A stretch of DNA of 64,000 nt from Lingula anatina (taxonomy: Eukaryota; Brachiopoda; Lingulata; Lingulida; Lingulidae): contig NW_019775456.1 in the NCBI RefSeq assembly GCF_001039355.2, positions 10,025-74,024 of the forward strand. The letters run 5' to 3'. The position numbers and the translations under genes were made by a program. How positions within the stretch are numbered: the stretch's first letter is position 1; every line of letters starts with the position of its first letter. Positions 50,083 to 61,534 of the stretch are shown in pieces. The notes below the pieces were generated by a model that was not told the DNA's origin, made no database searches, and saw only the letters and a list, made by a program, of their open reading frames with translations.

Positions 50083-50084
<2 letters not shown>

Positions 50085-50854
50085 GGTTGATATTGCCCTA
50101 ATTCCTTATTGATCATAAAGGCGTTAATGCTGAAAAAGCAGCCCTGTGTCAACAGCGAGAGTAAATGTGATGTTTATAATCCAGCCCTAAGATTGAGAAT
50201 GCTGAATAAAAAAAAAAATAGTAACCGTTTGGAACGATGTCTGGTGCTCATTAAGCATAACCATAACCAACTCACCTGGCCTATTTTGAGGAGTACAAAA
50301 CATTCCCGTGCAGTCGTCTGGTCGCCAAGAGATCCGCCAAGAGAAAGAATGCTACTGTTTGATTTGAAAGGCCTTCACTTTGATCACCTGACTTCCTGCG
50401 AATCGGTCTGTAACAGACCGATAGCTCGGGTTGATGTTTCTTTATTGTTATTGTACAAATATCTCCAAATATCTCCAAATATCTCCAAATATCTGCAAGA
50501 TTAATATAAACAAATTAATTTTAAACAATTACATTAACAAAATTTACACTGACGAAAGACAAGAAAGACAGAACAAAGAAATTAAAATATAACAATGCCA
50601 AAAACACCATAAAATTAAATATATAAAATAAGAAATGTATGAATTTAAACTATGGATTGGTCCTTTATTAAATATAGTTAAACTTACCTGCAAGCTCACT
50701 GGAATACCTATTTCAGTTATTCAACCTGCATCTCCGTCCGACTCTCAGGTGGAAATCAAATTTTATTTTACACGATACACACCGAACACAATCATAGCTA
50801 ACACAACAAACACAGCAAACCTTACAGGTCAAATTCGCCATACGCCAATTACTC

Positions 50855-52490
50855 TCTGTACAAACCTATGCACTTTTTGGAGTAGAATTACAATAGGCTA
50901 TACTGCATTTCTACTGCAAATGTGACCCATACCACTACTGCATTAATGCTTCTTTGCTACTTCGATACTACTGCATTTTCATGCGGGAATGCACATCGAT
51001 TTTAATTAATGATTAATTAACTAATTAACTAAGAGATAAAAGCCAAGCCAGCTGTCATGCTTACCTATAGTGTTTTCGTTCTTCAAGATTATGTCTGCTT
51101 ATCTATAATGGTTGCTAATTTACTAGATTCAGAGTCTAGTGTTTAGTAGATAACACACAAAGAACCTGCACTTTATCACCTTAATTCAATGTGCAATGTA
51201 CTGAACTTGTCAATCCTGTTTTCGTTTTTACTTCCGCGAAAATTCCACAGTTTTTTCGATACTTGACTGTCATCTAGCGGCAATACGGTGCGATGAAAAG
51301 GGGTAAAATTAGATGTGAGTCACATTCTAGAATAAATCGCCGCAAATGACCTAGAAATGCTAGTCAGTCTGAGTATCTGAGTTGCCCTTACAATATATCT
51401 GTCTGCAAAGCAATTAATACTAGGACATTCGAAGACCTTTTTCCCCATGATCTACACACACTGGACAATAGAAGTGCCACCCCGTACGGAACCAATACTT
51501 TGGGGGAGATAATTGTGTATAAAACCGCTTCACCATTCAAATTCAAGATCGGATGCTCAATGTAATCTTCCCGCAAAAAGGTAAGCGGTTAGAAAAGGGA
51601 ACACATGTATTGTCTGTTTCAACATAACCCTTGCCAAGTAAAACCACATTTGACAGGCTTAGGGTTGCCTGCATCTAGATTGTTGAGAACACGGTTGGTT
51701 TTCTTTTTTCGATAAACAATTTTGACATGAGTTGTTGTGAATATAGATCAAATGGATCAATGTAAATAGATGCTATTTTTATGTAAAGGCCGCAGTGATT
51801 ATTTCTTATTGACATCCTCAAAGTTTGTCGTTTTATAGTTAAGTGGATAATAACTCTTTGTATGAGGTCTATATTTCATAATGAAAACATTGTGAATAAA
51901 TCATAGAAATATTATATATTCTGTTTTACGACAAAAACAGCAGTTGTAGCTATTATTCTGATAGCTGAGCTTGTCTTCAGACCATGTGACCTCCATTGAT
52001 GTCTATACCCTGTTATAATCTCTTACGAGATTTTAACAAAAAACCAAACATTTTAGAAAAAAAAAACAGGGACTAACTTTGAATGTAAAAATGGATTCAT
52101 TAACCATTGGTAAGTATGAGAAAATTGTTGTTTACTCCAGGAAAATTAATTTTTGGCCAAAACGAAGACAGCTCTTCAGATTCACACATCGTACTGCCCG
52201 CACGAAAATGCAGTAGTATCGAAGTAGCAAAATAGCATTAACGCAGTAATGGTGTGGAGCATATTTGCAGTAGAAATGCAGCATAGTCTACTGCAATTCT
52301 ACTCCAAAAAGTGCATAGGTTTGTACAGAGAGGAGCATTAATGCAGTAGATCTAGATTAGCAGCATGATAGAAGCATGTTTCAAATATGCTAATTAGCTC
52401 CCAAATCGAAGCAGATTTGAAGCATGTTTGCAGTATGATTGCAGTAGTCTACTGCGCTGGAGTATCTACTGCGTTTTCTTGCATGGCTGG
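50855..52490. mobile_element. Inverted-repeat element with TGCAGTAG-rich ends
   Basis: The block at 50855-50995 (AACCTATGCACTTTTTGGAG, then ACTGCA-rich, then ATGCGGG) is matched on the other strand by 52188-52340. The right flank continues with many GCAGTA/GAAGCATG units to about 52490. The pair encloses about 1.2 kb, including a family A MITE. No transposase is seen. Confidence 0.5.
51843..52167 (-). mobile_element. MITE family A, copy 3
   Basis: Minus-strand copy of the 25840-26197 element. It has GGATAATAACTCTTTGTATG at one end and the TTACCAATGG/GGAAAATTAA block near the other. The central palindrome at 52012-52037 has decayed by substitutions. Confidence 0.7.
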
Positions 52491-52659
52491 CTGGGTCCAA
52501 CTCTACGGCTGCTCTGGATTATAATTAGTTAGGTGTAATCAGTGAATTCGTGCAGCTTCATTGTTTGACACGCAAGCGATCACCCCACCCCTCAGGGACA
52601 GTTACACCCCAAGTCACACTAAATATCTCCTGTATCCATGCACCAGAAAAAAGCTAAAA

Positions 52660-53165
52660 CTAGGCAGATTTTTTTTAATGGACGAAAAATACTGCCATGT
52701 TTGACTATGGATACTACAATTTATAACATAACATGCAACGAGGTCAATCACATAGTAGACACATGGGGTCAATAAACACTATTAAAGACGTATTACAATA
52801 ATATATAAACATTCTGTATCCCACCACTTTCAGTAATTTTCATGAAAACATTTAGCCAACTTCTTCAGCCAGTCTTCTTTAACCAGGCGTGCTTCCATTA
52901 CTACTAGAATTTTATTATTGTAAATCATTTGTGCAAATCTAGAGGAAAAGGTGAATATTTCATGTAAAACGTGAACAGTAAATAATAATCACCATCATGA
53001 TAAATATTTATTTTTGTATGTAATACCACTCTGATTTTTTATTACAGACCTCCATTATTTTATCGTTTGCTTCTATCATGCAAGCATTATCCTGGTACAT
53101 GTAGATGGATTGGACAAAATCCCCACAGAACATGCACAAATTGTTCAGAAGGCAGTTTTAAGGTG
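52660..53165 (-). pseudogene. Decayed duplicate of the glycosyltransferase gene 3' end
   Basis: Matches 53230-53725 with roughly a fifth of bases changed, in the same order, covering the 3' flank and the last 15-20 codons. The minus-strand frame near 53110-53160 reads LNNLCMFCGDFVQS, against LNNFCIFCGDFV-stop in the intact gene, so the stop is lost here. It appears to be all that is left of a tandem paralogue. Confidence 0.65.
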
Positions 53166-53667
53166 ACAAAATACTGCCATTAACAGATACGAAGAGGAAA
53201 AAAAGTGACATTTTTACTTAAAAGACAAAAGTATGCAGACTTTTAAAATTGGACGCAGAAAAATTGCGATGTTTGACATGGAATGCAGCAATTTATAACA
53301 TAAAGATTGACGAAGTCAATCACATGGTAGGCACATGGGATCAATAAATTATTATTAGAATAAATATTACAACAACAAATCATAAACATTCTGTAATCTA
53401 CCACCTTTCATAATTATCATGATAATATGAAGACATTCGGCCTGTCTTCCTAACCTGGCATGCTTCTGTTTCTTCTACGCTTTTATTATTGTAAATCTTT
53501 TGTTCAAATATATATGAATAAGTGAATATTTCACGTGAAACGTGAACTGGAAAAAATATACACCAGCATCATTAATATTTATTTCTGTAGGTCATACCAC
53601 AATGATTTTATATTAAAAGCCTCCATTTTTTGCCGCTTGCTTCTGTCATGCAAGCGTTATAAACAAT

Positions 53668-54504
53668 TTAAACAAAATCTCCACAGAATATGCAAAAATT
53701 GTTCAGAAGGTAACGGCAGAGCGTCCCTGGTTTGGTAGCGCCCCTATACATTTTTGAAAATTTGTTATATAGATGCAGAGCAAAGACCTCTTCGTTTATT
53801 TTGCCTTTATCAAGGAAACATTCTCGTATAACATGAGGAAACTCAATAGGATAAAATGATTGCCGATACAAACGTCTGACTATGCATGACTTGTCTTTCG
53901 ATACCTCTTCAAATCTGTTGACGTCACACACCCACGTGCTATGCTTTCTCGCCACGCGGGTGAGAAGTTGCGGCCCATTTCCCCCCCAACTTCTCTGCTT
54001 ATAGTTAAGGAGGTATTCTTTAATACACTCACGGATAAATGGATTGTGTTTATCAAATATGACAACAGCGTTATTTAACCAAGAGTTTTCTCTGTTTTCC
54101 CATGCAGTAACATTATTTAAAGCGTCTAATCTCTTTACCAAAATGACGTCAGTGTCTATGTAAACGCCACCATACATATATAACAATAGCAACCTGATCA
54201 AGTCACTTTCGTGGGCACACCAATTTGGTCCTTTTGAAATAACGGGTATTCTTTTCAAAAACGCTTTCGAGCGACCTGCGAAGGTATCTGGTTCTAGATT
54301 TTCAATGCGCCTTAGTAAGTTTTCAAGAGTATAGTTCTCGACCTCTACTTGAAAACCTGCTTCACTGAACTCAGAAAACGCCTTCTGTGTCAAAACATTG
54401 CTTAGAATGCGCACTTTCGAGTTTGGATGGTGGTAAAATATACTCTCGAGTGAACGGCGGTTCCGCTTTGTCTGATTCTTTGTTGTGTACACTTGATAGA
54501 ACAC
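53668..54504 (-). CDS. Third module: alpha-1,4-galactosyltransferase-like domain, intact DXD
   Basis: About 275 residues. The start matches the usual domain opening (EPVFYQVYTTKN, counterpart of the family's P-x-x-x-HQ-type start). The DXD motif is DTD in YGGVYIDTDVI. The Gb3-synthase-type C-terminal part includes NNAVVIFDKHNPFI and NGPQLLTRV, and a Cys-rich end follows (CIFCGDFV). No plausible ATG opens this frame before the domain begins, which supports it being part of the upstream frame rather than a separate gene. Confidence 0.7.
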   Translation of the reverse strand: MFYQVYTTKNQTKRNRRSLESIFYHHPNSKVRILSNVLTQKAFSEFSEAGFQVEVENYTLENLLRRIENLEPDTFAGRSKAFLKRIPVISKGPNWCAHESDLIRLLLLYMYGGVYIDTDVILVKRLDALNNVTAWENRENSWLNNAVVIFDKHNPFIRECIKEYLLNYKQRSWGGNGPQLLTRVARKHSTWVCDVNRFEEVSKDKSCIVRRLYRQSFYPIEFPHVIRECFLDKGKINEEVFALHLYNKFSKMYRGATKPGTLCRYLLNNFCIFCGDFV

Positions 54505-56994
54505 CGGTTCAGTTGTTTCAATTTTTTTTTAACTGCATGGATTTTTTGAAGGGTGCGATCCCAAATGTTATAGCCGTTTCTCGTAATGCGCGAGATTTTC
54601 GTATCTCGTACCACAAGGTGGCTCGAAAGCGCATGTAGATATCACGATTTGGGTTCATTTCCGGACTGTCCCAATTAAAGTTGTCCAGGCCCCGGTAGGT
54701 TCTCATCCTGAGGTCTACATTAACTGTGTGAAAAAGTTCTGTTAAGCCCTCAGTTTGACGCCTTCCACCTCCAGGTAAGATATCAGTTTCTACAAAAACT
54801 ACTGGAATCCCCATGGCAACGCAAGGAAGCGCGCAATGGATACTCGAGGTTATAACTAATTTTGCGCGTGAATAACTTTCCATCAAACTTTTTGCGGCTT
54901 CGTAGCGTGTTAATCTATCAAATTTCTTCGAACTGGGCAAATTATGGGTGACGTTTATCGCTGTTTTTCGTATTTGATATGGAGCAATCAATTCTAAAGC
55001 GCGTTTGTTCACATCAACGACAAATATACCCTCTCTTTTCATGGTGGGGTTGGGATTGAACATTGAAAGTGTCAAACAGCCCGATTTATAAACTGATAAA
55101 TTTTGTGATTTTAAGAAATTAAAAGTGACGTCATCACGAGCACCCACAGGGCCATGATATCGAAGGTAATTTCTGCCCGATTCAGTTAGTAATTTCTTCC
55201 AGAAATTCGATCCAAAATGCATTGATAAAATCAAGGGGTTTAGATTAACTTTCGGTGGCCACATCATGTTGCCGGCGTTATACCATCCATTAAGAAATAT
55301 TGTGATTGCTTCATTGAGATTATTGGTTTCGTTGGAAACAATGGACCCTCTTCTATGATTATCTTTTGTATCTCTTGTTTTAGATTTGCCATTACCTGCA
55401 ACATTTCGGGCCATGTACAAATCCGGATTTGTTGCCTTTCCTTGACTTTCTCTTTTAGTGTTTTCCTCCCAAAAATTGTCAGTATTCTCCGACTGAGCAA
55501 ATGTCTTTACTACACTGGTGACGCTCCAAGTATCCCTGTCCACAAACAGGTCAACAAAGGAAAGAAATTGTAGCCCTGCTAGCGTTTGAATCTCATCGCC
55601 AAAGTTGATGTCTCTAGCCACCTTCACTCGATTGTCAAAAGTTAGGATCCCAAAGACTTCATCTTGCAAGAAAGGTATTGCAGAATCTGCACGGTCCTTT
55701 TCAATCGGTCTCTTATCTACCTGACTTAGAACTTTTGATTTCAACAAGACTGAAGCAGTGTCCCAATTTTGGATTTGACTTCTACTGAGATTGCTGTATG
55801 CCAACTGAATTTCGGCCATGGCATTTTTGACGAACAACGAATGTTGTTCAAATCTGGATACGAAAAAGATGCCTTCAGTAGACATCCATTCCCCTGTGAA
55901 ATATTCATCTGGTAAATTTGACGGCATTATTCTTCTTACATCTATGTAAAGTCCACCATATTTCCACAATACAAGTAAAACACTTATTTCTTGTACGACT
56001 GCCATAAATTTACGACCCATGATCAATTTCAGAATGTCGGATCTAGAGACAAAATCGTCCAGCGGTGTGCCATGAGTTAACTCAGATAACAGTAAACGAA
56101 ATGCTGCTACGTGTTTCCACGACGTGTCGTCTATTTGATCTATACATCCACTGCTTCCACATAAAATTATAACGCGTTTCCCTGGATTTAACTGGAGAAA
56201 GGTATCTATTTTATCCATAAACGTCTGTGGAATTGCGGCATAATGCGACCACACCAAGACAAAGTCTGTTGTCGTATTTTGATGTTGGCCCAAGTCATGT
56301 TGTGCTGCAGATAACGATTCCTCTTTACAGGATGTTGATGAAGGAGATTTGGAGCTACTAGTTTTGGATGGCTTAACATCCGACATAGCTTTTGTTAACT
56401 GGGAAAGAGGGTCCTTGTTATTCTCCCGGTAGATGGTTTCTCCGGACGTAACGGTGCCGTTCATAGCCACCAAGTTGCCTCTTGTTTTAGCTTTCGCCAC
56501 TGCTGACGACAGGACTAAATTGTCATTAAAAGATATAATAATATAATAGTAACATGAAAATGTATGAAAATGAGGCATTCAATACATGAATAATATTGGA
56601 AGCTGAAAATTTACATTTTATTTATTTATTTTTTTTTTTTCAAAATGCCAAATAGCACATACTGACATACATACTGTTGCAAGTGAATCTACCAGACACG
56701 TTATTAAAATTACAAATTAAATTCTGACTAAGAGCTAAAAAAACAGGGTTTATATGTTGTAACTATCTCAATGGTCTTGGCTACGCTGCATGTATCTAAT
56801 AGGCTATAAATAAGCTGCTCGTTATTCTATGCATTTAATGGCGAATAATGCTTACTTTCAAAACCGTTCATGAATTGGAAGATGTAAATCAATGTCCCAG
56901 TCATTGACAGCAGTACAGGTAAACGGACTGCCCACCTGCAACGAAGACATCTAAGAAGACTTATCACCGTAGATCCCATCTGACCGTACGCCAT
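53668..56994 (-). CDS. Glycosyltransferase-pyruvyltransferase-glycosyltransferase fusion, type II membrane protein
   Basis: Exon 1 (56856-56994) begins MAYGQMGS and carries one membrane segment (VRLPVLLSMTGTLIYIFQF), giving the type II topology of Golgi enzymes. Exon 2 (53668-56514) joins in phase 1 and holds three modules. First is a glycosyltransferase domain of the DXD sugar-binding family, with LWKYGGLYIDVRRIMP, where the usual second Asp is Arg. Second is a polysaccharide pyruvyltransferase-like domain (GPVGARDDVTFNFLKS, VITSSIHCALPCVAMGIPVV). Third is an alpha-1,4-galactosyltransferase/Gb3-synthase-like domain (YMYGGVYIDTDVILVKR, WGGNGPQLLTRV). The full product would be about 994 aa. 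A run of nine A on the coding strand (54522-54530) shifts the frame by one base between modules two and three. Eight A would give one continuous frame. The likely role is building a pyruvylated glycan in the Golgi lumen, which is inference. Confidence 0.75.
54518..56514 (-). CDS. First two modules: variant DXD glycosyltransferase plus pyruvyltransferase
   Basis: About 665 residues from the exon 2 acceptor (CAATTTAG) to the stop created by the A-run shift. After a Ser-rich stem (KTSSSKSPSSTS), a glycosyltransferase fold opens at about FVLVWSHYAAIPQTF, with the variant motif DVR. The pyruvyltransferase-like half follows from about NGWYNAGNMMWPP to GIPVVFVETDILPGGG. The retained Arg-Asp (GARDD) and His-containing (SSIHCAL) motifs match the PS_pyruv_trans family pattern. 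Confidence 0.72.
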
Positions 56995-57183
56995 GGAGGC
57001 AGCCGAAGTAATAAATCCAAGAGAAAAGATCATCAGATTAAATGACGTGCCTCGTCCATGGAGATACCTGCATGATGTGCATAATAAATAATGGACGATG
57101 AAAAGCAATTCCTGTTCCCATAATAAGGAATATGTAAAACGGAATATATATATATACGGATCTTTACTTGTAGCATAATTCAT

Positions 57184-58523
57184 GCATTAATTATTTTGAA
57201 CCAACACAAAAAGAACAAAACAAATTAAGAATTTAAAACTTTATTGAACATGCGATCAAACTGAAATAAGTGAAACGCAATATTTTAACCTAGCTGTCTC
57301 CAACACTATTCCCATCTCTTTCCATGGCCTGTTTAGAAGAATACTAAATTTTAAAACATGTACAAGCGCCGCTGCATTGGCGGTAACCATAGTAACCCTG
57401 CAGTTGTCTTAGCTTTCGGTCTTATGTATGCAAAGCAGGTGTTCGGATCAAAAATTTTAGAAGATAAAACAAAAAATAAATTAAATAAAATTTGATGTAA
57501 AAATAATACAAAAATCCGATTAAAATAAAACAAATTGAAAAAAAAAACGCTTCTGGTGAGACTGCTGTCGCCGAAGGTAGCTGGGTAAACCGCTGCTGGG
57601 TAGACCGCTGTGACTAGAGCCGGTGAGAGAACCACTAATGGTGAGACCGCTGAAATCTAATGTACGTCCCTGTCTTACCATAAATGATTCTTACAGACAT
57701 TCAATTTGCTTTTAAATGCAGCAATATCCTGGTACCTTATTTTGGTATTCTATGGCGGTCTTCATCAATCTTTCTTCGTTTATAACTAAGTTATTTGGTT
57801 AGTACGGCAACAATGCATCAAAAGAAAGTAGAGGATCGTGTCGAGTTATGATTCAAAAGTAGGAGAAAATTAGTTACTTTTGAAACTGACAATGGTATAT
57901 AATTTCTATGAGCTTACCAAACGTACAGTTAGCAATAAGGTATGGGAAACAACCAAGCTGAAGCATTTGCGACAGTTTTATTTGCATGAAGAAGGATGCC
58001 TTTTTTACAAGACACTCTTTATAACCACTCCCTTATCACGGCAAATGAGTGCATACGAATATTAAGATATGTAAATGTAATCTGAAGATTAAATAAGATC
58101 AGTTAAGTAAAGTATTAAATAACATAAATGGTGCATAACGAAGTGCCTCTGGAATCTAACAGGCTTACTTATCATCAAATCAATTAACCAACCCTTTGTA
58201 TTATTGGAATTAAAAAAAGCAATAGGCGTACCTAAACGACACCAAGCCTTCCTCCAACAAAATAAAAAAAAAATGCTTCTTATTAGTATTTGGATATTAA
58301 AATATATATAATATTTCACCCCACCAGAATATTATGAGTACATAATGACCTTTAATACAAGCAAGGTAAATTTTTAAGTTAATTCGAGAGGTAAATTATA
58401 TTTTATGAAATTGGTTAATAAGCAAACTGCGACAGTTTTTTTTCCCCATATTTTATATTTTTCTTATTATTATTTTTTTTTATCTGCTACTAATAATCAG
58501 TGGGAATAATATATAACTGCATA
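57184..58523. other. Intergenic stretch, no gene seen
   Basis: AT-rich with short open frames only. It separates the start of the glycosyltransferase gene from the end of the thrombospondin-repeat gene. A short stretch at about 57550-57650 repeats GGTGAGAC/GGTAGACCGCTG-type words but has no clear function. Confidence 0.5.
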
Positions 58524-59290
58524 TTAAAATGCAGTCGGGAAATATCTCCATAAGTCCGTTTTGTCCTGGCGTATCTCTGTAAATATAAATAATAAAATTT
58601 GAAAAATACTTAAGCTTGGATTCAAAATGCAATACATATATAGCATAAAAGGAGACCAACGATTCCAAGAGACATAGGAAACTTTTTGTACATATGCAAA
58701 TTTATGAAGTTCTAGTTTCAAGAAGTTTTGAAATTCACCATCATTAGTTTACCTGACCATTTTGTTTCTAACAGTTAACCTCTATTTTCATAAACACTTA
58801 CCATTTAATACAATTCATCGCAACACATGTAGCTTATAATCACTTGGCATGGGCAGCCAGAAGGGGCAGGGATTGTCACGTGACAAACCGGACGTGATTG
58901 GTTGGTACATACGGCGGTCACGGCAGCCTGCACGGCAGCAACGTAGGTCTCATCTGGAATATTTCAATTTGAAAAACAGAAATAACACTTTATGTTCCGC
59001 ATGGCACTTTTTGAGGGTAAGGAATGCATTGTGGATATGTATCGTAAAATGCAAAAATAATAATGATGAAATAAAATTTAGTAACATGTCAAAAACATAC
59101 GTTATTTTAAAAACTCTAAAAATATATAACATGATGAGTACCTACATAAGATTCACGTTGGTTTTTAAATGCAATTTAATAAAAAAAAAATATCCATGTA
59201 TTTTGAGTCTTTATTTCCAAAGTTATGGCAATTTGATATTCCAATCGATGTCCATATTGGGCGCTTTATCAGTCTTTATAATTAGCAAAC

Positions 59291-59365
<75 letters not shown>

Positions 59366-60508
59366 CCACAATAAGAAACCCATTATATAGGGAAAAAACA
59401 GTCTCGGCTTACCATAGTTTTGGATACTTTCAATCAGTACAATCCCACATCTAAAGGTGACATAATTGTCATTTGTGTTAGCTAGCCGGAAATTCACGCC
59501 AAGATCATGAAGCCTATTTCCTAGAAATAACAATGAAAGTCACATTGTTAATACCAGTTGTTTAAAAAAATCATCTTCAAATCATATATTTTATAGAACA
59601 TACCAGTACATGCAGCTTTACATCTTATATAGCAAAAAAAATTATAATATGTAAAACCGGATTTAAGTAATGCTTGTTGTTTTTGTATCAATTCTGTAAT
59701 TGAGATGAAAACTGTCAAACTTTATTGCCAACGGTAATAACAGAAAAAATATGGGGATATGAATCTACTGTGTGCGGTTATATATATGGGCCTGCAACAG
59801 AATCCGTTATCATATAAAAGCTATTTTTGTCATGTTATATCCGAATTTTACAATAGGATACTAACCTCTGTAGTGTTGGAATGAACCCGGTGATCCACCA
59901 ATTGTTGTACAACACGGCTTTTGGGTGCAGTTTTCATATACTTCTGGAAGTTGGCCACAGTCATCACCACGGCAATCTGGGACGGGATATATACACTCCT
60001 TGGTACGTGACCGATTCACCGTTCCTGGCAGTCCACAGGTAGCAGTGCAAGAAGACCACGGTAACCAATTATTCAGATAACCATCCACTGGAACATAAGC
60101 ATTAAAATGTCATCGCCGCCCTCAAAAGGGATATAAGGTTCCCATTAGTAGGTTCCGAATATTGCCTTATCGCCTGTTCATGATGACGTAAGATTTATTT
60201 GTTTGTTCGAAACATAACGCAAAACTTTTTGGACGAACCTTGATGATATTTGCAGGATAGGCCACATATGGACGAAAGAACAGATGAGTAGATTATTTTG
60301 GGGGTGATATGGATAAAAACCAAAACGGGCTCTGCGTCGAAGCTTCACATGTTATAATATTCACACCTTAATAAAACTGAATTGTTTACGTCATGCACAT
60401 TGTTGGGAAGTTACAACCTGGTCTCTTGCATCACACGTCGCCTGACATGATTATATTGAAGTCCGCGCTCTTGTGGGGTACATGGTTTGGGCTATGTCTA
60501 TACAGCAT

Positions 60509-60576
<68 letters not shown>

Positions 60577-61066
60577 TTTCTTTACCTGGGCAACAGGGGG
60601 CACTACAAGACTGTGTCTCGATTGTCGCACCCACACAGGTGGCGCCACCGTGAGCGGGTTCAGGACACTTGCACTCCCTATAGCGTGTCTGTGTACCATT
60701 TTCACACGTCACTGAGCAATCATTCCAATCGCTGTACGTGCACCATCCGCCGTGAACTGGGGGGCAATAAAAGTACATAATGAAATATTGTTTTAGGTTT
60801 GGTCAATGAAACGTCTGTTTTAACTGCGATTTCAGAGAGAGAAAGAGAGAGAGAGAGAGAGAGGGTGGAGAGAGAAGGAGAGAGGGGGTCGTTACCTGGG
60901 CAAGGGGGGCCACTACAAGACTGAGTCTCGGTTTTGGCACCTACACAGTCGGCGCCACCGTAGGAGGGTTCAGGGCATTTGCACTCCTCAGAGCGTGTCT
61001 GTGTACCATTTTCACACGTTACCGAGCAATCACTCCAATCGCCGTACGGGCACAATCCGCCGTCAA
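58524..61066 (-). CDS. 3' part of a secreted thrombospondin type 1 repeat protein
   Basis: Five exons join in phase 1: 60896-61066, 60586-60756, 59866-60087, 59413-59520 and 58524-58576 (stop at 58524). The first two each encode one TSP1 repeat of 57 residues with the same pattern (WSDCSVTCENGTQTR, ETQSC). The third encodes a more diverged TSP1 repeat, with WLPWSSCTATCG (a W-x2-W motif suited to C-mannosylation) and YENCTQKPC. The fourth gives a short non-TSP module (RCGIVLIESIQNY). The last, short exon is inferred from phase and a TTTACAG acceptor. Secreted or matrix proteins of this type mediate adhesion or innate recognition. The N-terminus lies beyond the window. Confidence 0.72.
59290..59363. 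repeat. (CA)n(TA)n compound microsatellite
   Basis: CA units followed by TA units, exactly at the left edge of the TSP1 duplication copy A. Confidence 0.9.
60510..60571. repeat. (GA)n microsatellite beside a TSP1 exon
   Basis: About 31 GA units directly after the donor of TSP1 exon 60586-60756. A related, shorter GA tract (60836-60890) sits in the same place beside the neighbouring TSP1 exon. The exon plus flanking repeat was therefore duplicated together. Confidence 0.9.
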
Positions 61067-61465
61067 CTGAAGAGTCTGTGAACGTAGAATTGTATATTTT
61101 ATTCCACTTTTGCAGGGACAACATTATAAGCAATTCTTGAATATAAAACAGTTACAGAAACTATTAATTTTGCAAACTAAGTTAAAGTGTGTAATGCATA
61201 AGATGTCAAACGATATAATGTTATAACCAATACTTGGCGGCCGATTGTTTGCGTCTTAACCGGGGCTACCACCTGGTGGATCATGTGGTAATGGACCCGT
61301 ATGAAAGAAGCACGTGAGAACAGTCATCATATTGAAGAACCAATTTACACTAGACCAAAGATAACAATAAAAAAAGCCAGGTTACATAAAATATTGTGTA
61401 TTAAAGTGACAGTTCAATCATATATATGTAATAAGGATGAAGACAGATCCCTGTCCTGAAGAAAG

Positions 61466-61483
<18 letters not shown>

Positions 61484-61532
<49 letters not shown>
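61484..61532. repeat. (TA)n microsatellite with preceding A-run
   Basis: Poly-A followed by about 24 TA units. Confidence 0.9.

Positions 61533-61534
<2 letters not shown>

Larger units (their letters stand above)
48658..52659. other. Intergenic stretch between the helicase 5' end and the glycosyltransferase 3' side
   Basis: No coding exon is recognised. It should contain the promoter of the helicase gene just above 48657, but I see no TATA or other clear core element. It holds the single-N join at 49537, a (GA)n tract, two inverted TGCAGTAG-rich blocks and MITE family A copy 3. Confidence 0.5.

Noticed and set aside
50109-50504. 131-codon plus-strand open frame in the intergenic region
   Set aside because: No recognisable domain, low-complexity end (a repeated ATCTCCAAAT unit) and no splice support.
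58849-59454. 201-codon plus-strand open frame
   Set aside because: It runs through a (CA)n(TA)n microsatellite and over a minus-strand TSP1-gene exon. The composition is that of intron sequence.
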